DNA from: Acidimicrobiaceae bacterium
Lineage (GTDB): Bacteria; Actinomycetota; Acidimicrobiia; Acidimicrobiales; Aldehydirespiratoraceae
Length of the DNA: 53,938 nucleotides
Assembly (NCBI GenBank): GCA_002729125.1
Contig: PBTQ01000001.1
Span: forward strand, 1-53,938
Direction of reading: 5' to 3'
Numbering within the stretch: the stretch's first letter is position 1; every line of letters begins with the position of its first letter. Positions 41,831 to 50,517 of the stretch are shown here, piece by piece. The notes below the pieces were generated by a model. It ran no database searches and was not told where the DNA came from. It saw only the letters and a list, made by a program, of their open reading frames with translations. The position numbers and the translations under genes were made by a program.

Positions 41831-42295
41831 ATGGCCGAACAGGGTTTCAGCGGAAAACGGACCGCAGAGATTGTCGACATCACCTATCGCCAGCTCGACT
41901 ACTGGGCGCGCACCAACCTGGTGAAGCCATCGCTCGCGCAGGCCACGGGTAGCGGGAGCCGTCGCCAGTATTCCTACCGCGACCTTCTCGAACTCAAGGT
42001 CATCAAGAGCCTGCTCGATTCCGGTATCCGGCTCGAGCAGGTCCGCAAGGTGTTCACCTACATGCGAGAACAGCTTGGTGAAGACGTCGCCAGCGCCAAC
42101 CTTGTGATCGACGGCTCCAACTCCGTACTCGTAAACACCGGCGAAGAGCTGATCGACCTACTTCAAAACGGCCAGGGCGTGCTCAACGTCTTGCCGCTCG
42201 CCGGCGTGAAGGACGAAGTCGACGCACGCATCGTGTCGCTCTACCCCGAGATCGCGGAGAAGGTCATCACCCAGCGGGCGGTCGCCGCGAACTAA
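41831..42295 (+). CDS. Small MerR-family transcriptional regulator (Rv1830-type)
   Basis: 154 residues. The winged helix is 'FSGKRTAEIVDITYRQLDYWARTNLVKPSLAQATGSGSRRQYSYRDLLELKVIKSLLDSGIRLEQVRKVFTYM'. A C-terminal part follows with 'ANLVIDGSNSVLVNTGEELIDLLQNGQGVLNVLPL'. It corresponds in position and type to Rv1830, a regulator linked to growth and cell division. ATG 41831 has GAGGGAG upstream; the 170-bp gap before it has a TACACT -10 candidate (41794-41799), so it has its own leadered promoter. Confidence 0.88.
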   Translation: MAEQGFSGKRTAEIVDITYRQLDYWARTNLVKPSLAQATGSGSRRQYSYRDLLELKVIKSLLDSGIRLEQVRKVFTYMREQLGEDVASANLVIDGSNSVLVNTGEELIDLLQNGQGVLNVLPLAGVKDEVDARIVSLYPEIAEKVITQRAVAAN

Positions 42296-42304
42296 AACCT
42301 GCTC

Positions 42305-42628
42305 ATGGCCGATTTCGCCCATGAGTCCGAGCGCCAATTCGCCCAACTCCTCGATGCCTACGGCATCCGCTGGGACTATGAGCCGACCACGTTCGTGCTC
42401 GAAGTCGACGCAAAGGGCAACACCGCCGAGGCATTCACGCCTGACTTCTACCTTTGCGACTTCGACACCTACGTCGAGTTGACCACCTTGCGTCAGCCCC
42501 TGGTGACGAAGAAGAACCGCAAGGTCCGCCGGCTGCTCGAAACGCATCCCGACGTCACGATCAAGCTCCTCTACCGCAAGGACATCGAACGGCTGGAGGC
42601 AAAGTATCGCCTCGCCGATGCCGCCTGA
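42305..42628 (+). CDS. Small PD-(D/E)XK nuclease-like protein
   Basis: 107 residues. The layout fits a minimal PD-(D/E)XK nuclease fold: an N-terminal helix with Glu (HESERQFAQLLDAYGIRWDYEPTTF), then 'FTPDFYLCDFDTYVELTTLRQPLVTKKNRKVRRLLE'. The PD is followed after about ten residues by the V-E-L element; a Thr stands where the active-site Lys is expected, with several Lys just after. It could be an active nuclease, an inactive relative or a structural protein. It begins 9 bp after the MerR gene and is convergent with aroC. The identification rests on pattern only. Confidence 0.6.
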   Translation: MADFAHESERQFAQLLDAYGIRWDYEPTTFVLEVDAKGNTAEAFTPDFYLCDFDTYVELTTLRQPLVTKKNRKVRRLLETHPDVTIKLLYRKDIERLEAKYRLADAA

Positions 42629-42686
42629 GATCCGCCGCTCCCTCCAGCAGCAGTGCCACCCAAACCAGCTGTTCGTCGGCCGGGGC

Positions 42687-43793
42687 TTAGGAGCGTTCGG
42701 GGAGCGGTGGCAGGACGTCGGTTGCCTGCTGGCGCAGCCAGTGATCAGCAAGCGTCAGCAGCATCATCGACTCGACCATCGGCACCGCTCGGGGCAACAC
42801 ACATGGGTCATGGCGGCCACGGGCAGCAAGGGTCGTGTCTTCACCGTCGCGGGTCACGGTCTGTTGTTCGCTGGAGATCGTGCCGGTGGGCTTGAAGGCA
42901 ATGCGGGCGGTGATGTCCTCGCCGTTGCTGATGCCGCCCTGGATACCGCCGCTGTTGTTGGTGGTGGTGCGGATGCGCCCGTCGTCGCCGGCCATGAACG
43001 GATCGTTGTGGGCGAGACCGCTGAGGCGAGTGCCAGCGAAACCGCTGCCGATCTCGACGCCTTTCGCCGCAGGAAGCGACATGAGTGCGCCCGCCAGAAC
43101 GGCATCGAGCTTGTCGAACACGGGCTCGCCGAGGCCGGCCGGAACGTTGCGGGCGACCGCCTTGACGACACCACCGAGCGAATCGCCGTCGCGACGGGCC
43201 TGCTCGATCGCTGCCGTCATTCGGGCGGCAGCGTCTGGGTCGGGGCAGCGCGTGGGGTCGGCTTCGACCTGCGCCAGGTCGACGGTGGAGGCGTCGACGG
43301 AGGCATCGATGTCAGCGACCTGATCGACCCATCCGAGCACGTCAATTCCGGCGACCTGCGTCATGAGCTTCCGGGCGATTGCTGCGGCCGCAACCCGACC
43401 AATGGTCTCGCGGGCTGAGGCGCGTCCACCGCCGGCCCAGTTCCGAAAGCCGTATTTCGCGTCGTAGGTGAAGTCGGCGTGGGAAGGGCGGTAGACGTAG
43501 CGAAGGTGGTCGTAGGCGCCGCTGTTGTGGTCCTTGTTGCGGACGACGATGGCGATCGGTGTACCGGTCGTGTAGCCCTCGAAGACGCCGGACAGGATCT
43601 CGGCCTGGTCGGCTTCGTCGCGCTGGGTGACGAGTCGCGACTGCCCGGGACGGCGACGATCCAGGTCGAATTGGATCTCGCTCAGGTCGATCGGCAGGCG
43701 TGGAGGACAACCGTCGATGACGACACCGACGCCGCCGCCGTGGGATTCCCCGAAGGTGGAGACACGGAAAAGCGTTCCGAACGAACTGGACAT
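42687..43793 (-). CDS. aroC: Chorismate synthase
   Basis: 368 residues. Last step of the shikimate pathway: EPSP to chorismate with reduced FMN. The signatures are complete: '[26 protein letters not shown]' (GESHG), '[39 protein letters not shown]', and '[24 protein letters not shown]'. ATG 43793 lies 7 nt after TACACT on the minus strand (43801-43806), so the mRNA is probably leaderless even though glpD lies upstream on the same strand. It stands apart from other aro genes here. Confidence 0.97.
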   Translation of the reverse strand: MSSSFGTLFRVSTFGESHGGGVGVVIDGCPPRLPIDLSEIQFDLDRRRPGQSRLVTQRDEADQAEILSGVFEGYTTGTPIAIVVRNKDHNSGAYDHLRYVYRPSHADFTYDAKYGFRNWAGGGRASARETIGRVAAAAIARKLMTQVAGIDVLGWVDQVADIDASVDASTVDLAQVEADPTRCPDPDAAARMTAAIEQARRDGDSLGGVVKAVARNVPAGLGEPVFDKLDAVLAGALMSLPAAKGVEIGSGFAGTRLSGLAHNDPFMAGDDGRIRTTTNNSGGIQGGISNGEDITARIAFKPTGTISSEQQTVTRDGEDTTLAARGRHDPCVLPRAVPMVESMMLLTLADHWLRQQATDVLPPLPERS

Positions 43794-43836
43794 AGTTGCC
43801 AGTGTACGTCCCGGGGTAGGCCCGTCGGCCGATGTT

Positions 43837-45549
43837 TCAGGCCTCGACGAGCCCGCGGCCGTCGACCGCCTTCCGACGCTCGGTATCGGCGGTTTGGTCG
43901 TCGAGCGCATCGTTGGCGAGGAGTTCGGCGTCGACGCGATCGTTCCAGGCCTGGACTTCGTCAACGGTGTTATCGGCACTCCAACCCAGCTCCGGAGCGA
44001 TCAGGGCAGCGACCCGCTCTGCGATCTCCGTACCGCGATCCACCGTCTCGATGGAGATGCGCATACGGCGGGCCAGCACGTCCTCAAGATGGAGTGCGCC
44101 CTCGTGCCGCACGGCATAAACGGCCTCGGCAGCGAGGTAACCCCCACCGGGAAGGATTTCGCCGTGACCGGGTTTGTCATCGGCGATGTCGAGCACCGCC
44201 GGAACCCGCGACCCGTGGCGCCAGAGCAGGCGTTCGACCAGGTGCTCGGGAAGATTGTGTTCACGGGCCAGGCGCGGGGCGGCGAGCTTCCAGGTGCCGC
44301 TCCAGGCATTTGCTCCAATCAACGGGACCTCGTCGGTGTTGGAGGCTGCGACGTCCAGGTCGAGATCGGCCACGGCGGCATCGACGGCGTCGGCGGCCAT
44401 CACCCGGTAGGTCGTGTATTTGCCACCTGCGATCGAGATCAGCCCTTCGGTGGGCTGGGCGACGGCATGCTCGCGACTGAACTGGGTGGTGTCGTCGCCT
44501 TCGCCGGCGATGAGCGGACGAAGGCCGGCGTAGACGCCGACGACATCGGTGCGGGTGAGTGGGGTCTGTAGCGCTGCGTTTGCCTGCTCGAGCAGGTAGT
44601 CGATGTCCTTCGATGAAGCGGCCGGGTGTGCTCGGTCGAGATCCCACGTGGTGTCGGTGGTGCCGAGCAGCCAGTAGTCGCCCCACGGGATGATGAAGAG
44701 GACCGATGACGGTGTGCGCAGAACGACGCCGCTGTCGCCCCCGATCCGATCGCGTGGCACGACGATGTGGACGCCCTTGGCGGCGTGAACGCGTAGGCCG
44801 GCCGGGCCCGCCATGTCCTGGATGTCGTCGATCCACACGCCGGCGGCATTGATGGTGCGCTTGGCGCGGATCTCGTAGGTGTCGTCGGACTCGATGTCGC
44901 GCACCACGGCACCGACCACGTGGTTGCCGTCCTTGAGGAGCGATTCGACCCGGGTGGAGGTGGCGATCGCTGCGCCATGATGGGCGGCGGTCCGGCCGAC
45001 GGCCACGGTGTGACGGGCATCGTCGATCTGGGCGTCGTAGTAGAGTATCCCGCCGATCAGACTCGATTTCCGGAGTCCGGGTACTAACTCGAGCGCCTTT
45101 TTGCGGCTCAGGTGGCGATGGCGGGGAAACCTCTTCCCACGGGCGAGCGCCATGAGGTCATAGAGGAGCACGCCGGCGCCGTAATAGACGCGTTGCCAGA
45201 TTCGACCTCGGAGCGGGATGAGGAAGGAGATCGGGCGCACGAGGTGTGGCGCGACCGAGGTGGTGTGCAAACCGCGCTCTTGGAGCGCCTCGTGAACCAG
45301 GGCGAAATCCATCTGCTCGAGGTAGCGCAGGCCGCCATGCATGAGTTTCGAGGAACGACTGGAAGAGCCGGAGGCGAGGTCGCGCTGCTCCACAAGACCG
45401 ACAGAGAGGCCGCGGGTCGCGGCATCGAGGGCGCAGCCGACGCCGGTGACACCGCCGCCGATGACGAGCACGTCAAGTTCGCCCTCGGACATGCGTTCGA
45501 GGTCGCGCCGGCGCTGCTGGGGGTTGAGGGAACCAGGTTCGGGGGACAT
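43837..45549 (-). CDS. glpD: Glycerol-3-phosphate dehydrogenase (FAD)
   Basis: 570 residues. Membrane-associated flavoenzyme that oxidises glycerol-3-phosphate to dihydroxyacetone phosphate and feeds electrons to the quinone pool. FAD motif '[22 protein letters not shown]', then '[21 protein letters not shown]', '[11 protein letters not shown]', '[10 protein letters not shown]', '[12 protein letters not shown]' and '[15 protein letters not shown]', all typical. The C-terminal helical domain has '[15 protein letters not shown]'. ATG 45549 is preferred; an in-frame GTG two codons upstream (45555) is possible. It is divergent from the acyl-CoA synthetase gene by 43 bp, an arrangement that fits glycerolipid breakdown. 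Confidence 0.95.
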   Translation of the reverse strand: MSPEPGSLNPQQRRRDLERMSEGELDVLVIGGGVTGVGCALDAATRGLSVGLVEQRDLASGSSSRSSKLMHGGLRYLEQMDFALVHEALQERGLHTTSVAPHLVRPISFLIPLRGRIWQRVYYGAGVLLYDLMALARGKRFPRHRHLSRKKALELVPGLRKSSLIGGILYYDAQIDDARHTVAVGRTAAHHGAAIATSTRVESLLKDGNHVVGAVVRDIESDDTYEIRAKRTINAAGVWIDDIQDMAGPAGLRVHAAKGVHIVVPRDRIGGDSGVVLRTPSSVLFIIPWGDYWLLGTTDTTWDLDRAHPAASSKDIDYLLEQANAALQTPLTRTDVVGVYAGLRPLIAGEGDDTTQFSREHAVAQPTEGLISIAGGKYTTYRVMAADAVDAAVADLDLDVAASNTDEVPLIGANAWSGTWKLAAPRLAREHNLPEHLVERLLWRHGSRVPAVLDIADDKPGHGEILPGGGYLAAEAVYAVRHEGALHLEDVLARRMRISIETVDRGTEIAERVAALIAPELGWSADNTVDEVQAWNDRVDAELLANDALDDQTADTERRKAVDGRGLVEA

Positions 45550-45592
45550 CCGCACGCCAGCGTATGCTCCGGGCCGGAACAGGGGGACTTGA

Positions 45593-47212
45593 ATGCCGAA
45601 TTTCGCCAGCATCTGGGAAGGGGTCGCCGACGCTGTGCCCGACGCGCTCACCGCTGCGCACGGCTTCGACTCGCACTCTTGGAGGGAGTTCGAGGATCGC
45701 AGCGCCCGAATCGCAGCGGCGATCGACGCCGCCGGGATCGGTCACGACGACAAGGTTGGGCTTTACCTCCACAACGGGTTTGAATACGAAGAGGCGCAAT
45801 TCGCAGCGTTCAAGCAGCGCGCCGTGCCCTGCAACGTCAACTATCGCTACCTGGCTGACGAACTGGCGTATCTGCTCACCAACGCCGACGCGAAGGCACT
45901 CTTTTTCGACGTCTCGCTCGCAGACCGTGTGGCGGAGGTTCGCGACCGCTGCCCTGATCTCCACCTGATGATCCAGGTCGGGGGCGGGGAGCTGCTCGAC
46001 GGCGCTGTTCACTACGACGATCTCCTTGCGGCCCACGAGCCGGCACCCCGAATCGAGCGGTCCGGTGATGACCTCTGGTTCCTGTACACCGGTGGCACGA
46101 CCGGCAATCCCAAAGCCGTCATGTGGCCCCACGCCGAGCTCCAGAAGAGCGCAGAGGCGTTCTATCGCCCACTCGGACAGCCGGTTCCCACCACGGTCGA
46201 GGCCGCCGTCGCCGCTGCCGTCGAACTCCACGAGCGCAACCGCACCACGCGGGTACTCGCTGGCGCACCGCTGATGCACGGCACGTCAGGCATCGTGTCG
46301 TTGCAGGTCCTGATGACCGGTGGCGCCGTGGCGACCCTTCGGAGCCGTTCGTTCGACGCGAAGGAACTGTGGGAGGTCGTCGCCCATCACCGGCTGACCA
46401 TGCTCGCCATCGTCGGCGAGGCATTCTCCCGCCCGATGCTTGAAGAACTCGATCGGGCGAAGGCGGCGGGGGATCCCCACGACCTCTCGAGCCTGTTCCA
46501 GATCATGTCCTCAGGTGTCATGTGGTCGAAGGAATCCAAGACGCGATTCCTCGACCACAAGAAGCTCACCTTGCTCGACACACTCGGCTCCTCGGAGAGC
46601 CCGGGGCAGGGAAGCCAACTCACCAAGGGCGACGCCGACCAGGCCAAGACCGCCAAGTTCGAACTCGGCGACACCACCGTCGTGATTACCGACGACGGTC
46701 GCATCGTCGAACCCGGTTCCGGAGAGCGGGGCCGCCTCGCCAACCGGGGCGTCGTACCCCTCGGCTACTTCAAAGACGAGAAGAAGACCGCCGAAACCTT
46801 CCCGATGATCAACGGTGTGCGCTATTCGATCCCCGGTGATTACGCAACGGTCGAAAACGACGGCACGATCACCTTGCTCGGCCGTGGTTCGGTCAGCATC
46901 AACTCCGGTGGCGAGAAGATCTACCCCGAGGAGGTCGAGGAGGCGCTGAAGTCACACCCCGACGTCATCGACTGCAACGTCGTCGGTCTGCCCGACGAAC
47001 GCTGGGGGCAGACCGTCAACGCCGTGCTCAGCCTCGAAGACGGCGCCGAGATCAGCGACGACGACCTCATCGCCCACGCCCGAACCCGCATTGCCGCCTA
47101 CAAGACGCCGAAGCGTATCCTGCGGGTCGAGAGCGTCCTTCGCGGCCCGAACGGCAAGGCCGACTACACCTGGGCCAAGAAAACCGCCGAGGAGATCACC
47201 GGCATCTCCTGA
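45593..47212 (+). CDS. Acyl-CoA synthetase (AMP-forming, FadD-like)
   Basis: 539 residues. ANL-family ligase that activates a carboxylic acid as acyl-AMP and then acyl-CoA. The P-loop is LYTGGTTGNPKAVMW, then 'LDTLGSSESPGQ' (A5-type), 'YSIPGDYATVENDGTITLLGRGSVSINSGGEKIYPEEVEEAL' (hinge and A8 region), and the catalytic Lys in GPNGKADYTWAK. It is close in layout to mycobacterial FadD enzymes for branched or sterol-type acids, but chain preference is not visible. An AGGGGGA site precedes ATG 45593. Convergent with the mycothione reductase gene, 3 bp apart. Confidence 0.92.
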   Translation: MPNFASIWEGVADAVPDALTAAHGFDSHSWREFEDRSARIAAAIDAAGIGHDDKVGLYLHNGFEYEEAQFAAFKQRAVPCNVNYRYLADELAYLLTNADAKALFFDVSLADRVAEVRDRCPDLHLMIQVGGGELLDGAVHYDDLLAAHEPAPRIERSGDDLWFLYTGGTTGNPKAVMWPHAELQKSAEAFYRPLGQPVPTTVEAAVAAAVELHERNRTTRVLAGAPLMHGTSGIVSLQVLMTGGAVATLRSRSFDAKELWEVVAHHRLTMLAIVGEAFSRPMLEELDRAKAAGDPHDLSSLFQIMSSGVMWSKESKTRFLDHKKLTLLDTLGSSESPGQGSQLTKGDADQAKTAKFELGDTTVVITDDGRIVEPGSGERGRLANRGVVPLGYFKDEKKTAETFPMINGVRYSIPGDYATVENDGTITLLGRGSVSINSGGEKIYPEEVEEALKSHPDVIDCNVVGLPDERWGQTVNAVLSLEDGAEISDDDLIAHARTRIAAYKTPKRILRVESVLRGPNGKADYTWAKKTAEEITGIS

Positions 47213-47215
47213 GCT

Positions 47216-48571
47216 TCACAACTCGAGCAGTGCCTGCTCGATGACCTCGGGCAGCGCCGGGTGGATGAAGTACTGCCTACGGCTCATCTCATCGACCGTG
47301 CGGCCGAACACCATGCCCTGAATCAGCTGCTGGATCAGGGTCGACGCCTGTGGCCCGCAGATGTGGGCCCCGAGCAGTGTGCGGGTGCGGGTGTCCATCA
47401 CCAGCTTCACGATGCTCGTGGTGTCCTCCATCGCCCAGCCGTACGCAGCGGAGCCGTAGTGCTGGACATGCGCCTTGTAGCTGATGCCGGCCTCGGTGGC
47501 CTGGCGCTCGGTCATGCCGACCGAGGCCACCTGCGGGTGCCCGAAGACGGCGTGAGGAATGAGCTCGTGGTTGACCTCGATCATCGAATCAGGGTTCGAC
47601 AGATTGTGGGCGACGACTCGTGCCTCGTGATTGGCCACGTGCTTGAGCTGTACCGGATTCGTGACATCACCGAGGGCGAAGACGCCGTCGACCGTGGTGC
47701 GGAGGTGGGTGTCCGTCACGACGTAACCGGCGTCGTCCATCTCATAGCCGTGCTCGGCGAGCCGGAGCTGATCGCCATTGGGGACCCGGCCCGTCGCGAC
47801 GAGAAGGGCATCGACCCGAAGTTCCTCTCCGTCGGGCGACAGTTCGAGCACGATGTCGTCGCCTTCGGTGCGAGCCGAGGCCACGTCGGTCTTGAACCGG
47901 GTGTCGAACTTCTGTCGGTACGCCTCGGTGAAGGCCGCGGAAATCGCCTCGTCCTCGTTGCGGAGCATGGCATCGCTTCGAACGATAAAGGTGACCTCCG
48001 AGCCGAGAAGGCCGAACACATTGCCGAGCTCCGTGGCGATGTAGCCGCCGCCGAGCACGGCGAGCCGCTTCGGCAACTCGTCGACCCGCATGATCGTGTC
48101 GGAGGTGTGGTAGCCGACCTGGTCGAGCCCCGGGATCGGCGGAATGAAAGCTCGTGCGCCTGCCGCGATCACGATCTGCTCGGCCGTGATGATGTCGTCA
48201 CCAACCTGAATCTCCTTGGGGCCGACGAAGGTCGCCGAGTCCTGGTAGACGGTGACGTTGCCGAGGCCTTTGCGATAGCCCTCACCAGCGGCAGCGATCG
48301 GATCGATACGGTCGAAGATGCGGTCGCGTATCGCCGTCCAGTCAGCCCCGTCGAAGGTGGTGTGCACGCCGAGCCGCGGGCCGGTGTGGGCGGCGAGTTC
48401 GGCGATCTCGGCGGCGTACACGAGCATCTTTGACGGAATGCAACCCACGTTCATGCAGGTGCCACCGAACAGGCCTCGCTCGACCATGGCGATATCGAGG
48501 TTGTCGTGCTCCGGACCGATGATCGAGTTCCCGGATCCCGCGCCGATGATGACGAGGTCGTGCGTGCGCAT
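47216..48571 (-). CDS. mtr: Mycothione reductase
   Basis: 451 residues. Pyridine-nucleotide disulfide oxidoreductase with FAD motif 'DLVIIGAGSGNSII', redox disulfide GGTCMNVGCIPSKMLVYAAE, NADPH motif 'LAVLGGGYIATELGNVFGLLG', 'DGVFALGDVTNPVQLKHVANHEARVV', and the C-terminal catalytic His-Glu in FIHPALPEVIEQALLEL. The short GSGNSII start and 'MLVYAAEIAE' are specific to Mtr, which keeps mycothiol reduced; this supports an actinobacterial host. ATG 48571 lies 6 nt after TAGCCT (minus strand 48578-48583). No mycothiol synthesis genes lie in the window. Confidence 0.93.
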   Translation of the reverse strand: MRTHDLVIIGAGSGNSIIGPEHDNLDIAMVERGLFGGTCMNVGCIPSKMLVYAAEIAELAAHTGPRLGVHTTFDGADWTAIRDRIFDRIDPIAAAGEGYRKGLGNVTVYQDSATFVGPKEIQVGDDIITAEQIVIAAGARAFIPPIPGLDQVGYHTSDTIMRVDELPKRLAVLGGGYIATELGNVFGLLGSEVTFIVRSDAMLRNEDEAISAAFTEAYRQKFDTRFKTDVASARTEGDDIVLELSPDGEELRVDALLVATGRVPNGDQLRLAEHGYEMDDAGYVVTDTHLRTTVDGVFALGDVTNPVQLKHVANHEARVVAHNLSNPDSMIEVNHELIPHAVFGHPQVASVGMTERQATEAGISYKAHVQHYGSAAYGWAMEDTTSIVKLVMDTRTRTLLGAHICGPQASTLIQQLIQGMVFGRTVDEMSRRQYFIHPALPEVIEQALLEL

Positions 48572-48687
48572 GGGCGCAGGCTAGGCCGACCGATACGGGG
48601 CGACGAGCATCAGTCCGACGGCGACACCCTGCTTCCCGCTGCCGGTGCAGGCGTCGGCGTGTGGAGGAGCGGGGCTAGGGTCCGGTC

Positions 48688-49164
48688 ATGACCGATCGCC
48701 CCGTCTCTGGCAAGTGGTTCGAGGAGTTGACCGAGGGCCTCGTCATCCAGCACGTGATCCGTCGCACGATCACCGAAGCCGACAACATCGGCTTCACCAC
48801 GATGACGATGAACCCGGCGTGGCTGCATCTCGACGCTGACTACGCCGCCAACGAGACCGAGTTCGGGAAACCGCTCGTGAACTCGCTGCTGACGCTCAGC
48901 CTGGCGGTCGGCATTTCGGTGCACGAGACGACCCTCGGGACCACCGTGGCCAATCTGGGTTTCGAGGAGAGCGTCTTCCCGGCGCCGGTCTTCCACGGCG
49001 ACACCATCCGAGTCGAGACCGAGGTTCGGAAGCGTCGGGCGTCGTCGTCTCGGCCGAACCAGGGTGTGGTCACGTTCGAACACCGGGTGTTCAACCAGGA
49101 CGACGTCCTCGTGTGTCGCACCGTGCGAAACGCACTCATGCTGTGCCGTCCTGACGGCGGCTGA
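48688..49164 (+). CDS. MaoC-like hot-dog dehydratase
   Basis: 158 residues. The single hot-dog domain has '[45 protein letters not shown]', with the Asp-x4-Phe/His-type active-site layout of R-specific enoyl-CoA hydratases, and '[17 protein letters not shown]'. It resembles mycobacterial Rv2499c and mesaconyl/methylfumaryl-CoA hydratases. ATG 48688 follows TAGGGT (48676-48681) by 6 nt. It ends exactly where the convergent CitE-like gene ends; the two are also neighbours in mycobacteria, which suggests work on the same branched acyl-CoA. Confidence 0.9.
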   Translation: MTDRPVSGKWFEELTEGLVIQHVIRRTITEADNIGFTTMTMNPAWLHLDADYAANETEFGKPLVNSLLTLSLAVGISVHETTLGTTVANLGFEESVFPAPVFHGDTIRVETEVRKRRASSSRPNQGVVTFEHRVFNQDDVLVCRTVRNALMLCRPDGG

Positions 49165-50004
49165 TCAGTCGTCAGCCTGGGCGAGCACGCGACGCGCCTG
49201 CACCGCGACCGGTTCGTCGACCATCTGACCTTCGAACGCAACCGACGCCACGCCCTGTGCCTTGGCGTCGTCGTACGCCTTGAGGAGACGGCGAGCCCGG
49301 TCGATCTCTTCGCCCGACGGGAGGAAGGCCTCGTTGGCGATCGACACCTGCGATGGGTGAATGCAGAGCTTTCCGCCATAACCCATCGCACGCGCCTCGA
49401 GGCACTCTCGATGGCAACGGTCATCGTCGGTGAAGTCGGCGACGATCTGGTCGATCACCGTGACGTCGGCGAGACGGCCCGCGAGGGCAATCTGGGCACG
49501 GGCGTAGGCGATCTCGTCGTTGGAGGCTGTGCGCACCCCGCCCAGGTCGGCGATGAAGTCCTCGGCGCCGAAGTAGCCAGCGCTGATCACGTCGTGGGCA
49601 AGAAGGGACCGGGCGTCTGCGACGCCGAGGGCGGTCTCGACCCCACCGATGATCGGCATGTCGAGGCCGCGGTCAGCGAGCCGCGCAGCGAGCGAGTCGA
49701 GGCCGGCGATGGTCTCGATCTTGGGCACCACGATGCCCGAGAGCCCTTCGGCCGGAAGGCTGTCGAGATCATCGTCGTGCCACGGTGTCGTGTCGTCGTT
49801 GACCCGAACCAGGATCGGGAGCTGCCCGGCGAGGTCGGCGACCGCCGAGCGCATCTCGGCACGACCGGTGTCCTTGGCGTCGGGCGGGGTGGCATCCTCT
49901 AGGTCGATCACAATTGCGTCGGCGCCGGTGCGCGGCATCTTGCGCAGGAGGTCGGGCCGGACGGCCGGGGCAAAGAGCAATGAGCGGAGCCGACGAGGGA
50001 GCAC
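49165..50004 (-). CDS. CitE-like HpcH/HpaI aldolase/lyase
   Basis: 279 residues from GTG 50004. TIM-barrel of the citrate-lyase beta-subunit type: 'RSLLFAPAVRPDLLRKMPRTGADAIVIDLEDATPPDAKDTGR' (metal-binding Glu/Asp), 'LVRVND', 'GIVVPKIET', 'IIGGVETALGVADA', 'GAEDFIADLGG' and 'GKLCIHPSQVSIANEAFLPS'. No citrate lyase alpha or gamma genes are near, so it is a stand-alone enzyme such as the mycobacterial Rv2498c-type 3-hydroxy-3-methylglutaryl/malyl-CoA lyase. A TAGGGT -10 (minus strand 50011-50016) lies 6 nt upstream. Confidence 0.9.
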   Translation of the reverse strand: MLPRRLRSLLFAPAVRPDLLRKMPRTGADAIVIDLEDATPPDAKDTGRAEMRSAVADLAGQLPILVRVNDDTTPWHDDDLDSLPAEGLSGIVVPKIETIAGLDSLAARLADRGLDMPIIGGVETALGVADARSLLAHDVISAGYFGAEDFIADLGGVRTASNDEIAYARAQIALAGRLADVTVIDQIVADFTDDDRCHRECLEARAMGYGGKLCIHPSQVSIANEAFLPSGEEIDRARRLLKAYDDAKAQGVASVAFEGQMVDEPVAVQARRVLAQADD

Positions 50005-50064
50005 GCTGGCACCCTACGCGCCGATCTGGCAGCGTGACGTCATGTCCGACGGGGGAGTGGAACG

Positions 50065-50514
50065 ATGAAACAGCAGGGTGTGAACCGAGTCGTGATGGCC
50101 GTTCGCGATCTTGAGGCCGGGCGAGCGTTCTACGAGGAGCTGCTCGACTGCACCTTCCACTCGGCCAACGATGAGGAGGCGAGCGCGTTCGGCGTGCGGG
50201 TGCTGATGTCGTGGGACGGCGGAATCGAACTCGTCGCCCCGATCGAGGGAGCGGGAAGTCATGTCGACGCGATCCTCGACACCAAGGGAGAAGGCCTCAT
50301 CGGCGTGGTGTGGGCCGTTGCCGATGCTGACCGGGCCAAAGAGGCGGCCGAGCGACTCGGCGTTCCCAGCTTCTTCACGCTGGACTACGACCAAGACCAA
50401 ATCGACGCCAACCTGCAGGGTCGGTTCAGGAAGTACTACCAGCACTTCCTGATGCCCTCGGGGCTGCTCGGCGACGCTCAGGTGCTCGTCGGCGAGTTCG
50501 AGACGCCGGACTGA
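50065..50514 (+). CDS. VOC-superfamily (glyoxalase/dioxygenase fold) protein
   Basis: 149 residues. Two beta-alpha-beta-beta-beta repeats, starting 'VNRVVMAVRDLEAGRAFYEELLDCTFH' and 'GLIGVVWAVADADRAKEAAERLGVPSFF'. The usual metal-binding His/Glu set is not clear: the first strand has Val-Val-Met-Ala-Val instead of a His, so it may not bind metal or may use other residues. The end 'FRKYYQHFLMPSGLLGDAQVLVGEFE' is distinctive. No function can be assigned beyond the fold. It is tightly followed by the LLM gene on the opposite strand, 3 bp apart. Confidence 0.75.
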   Translation: MKQQGVNRVVMAVRDLEAGRAFYEELLDCTFHSANDEEASAFGVRVLMSWDGGIELVAPIEGAGSHVDAILDTKGEGLIGVVWAVADADRAKEAAERLGVPSFFTLDYDQDQIDANLQGRFRKYYQHFLMPSGLLGDAQVLVGEFETPD

Positions 50515-50517
50515 GCG

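Noticed and set aside
47261-48433. Long plus-strand open frame within the mycothione reductase gene
   Set aside because: The minus-strand gene has all catalytic motifs; the antisense product has none.
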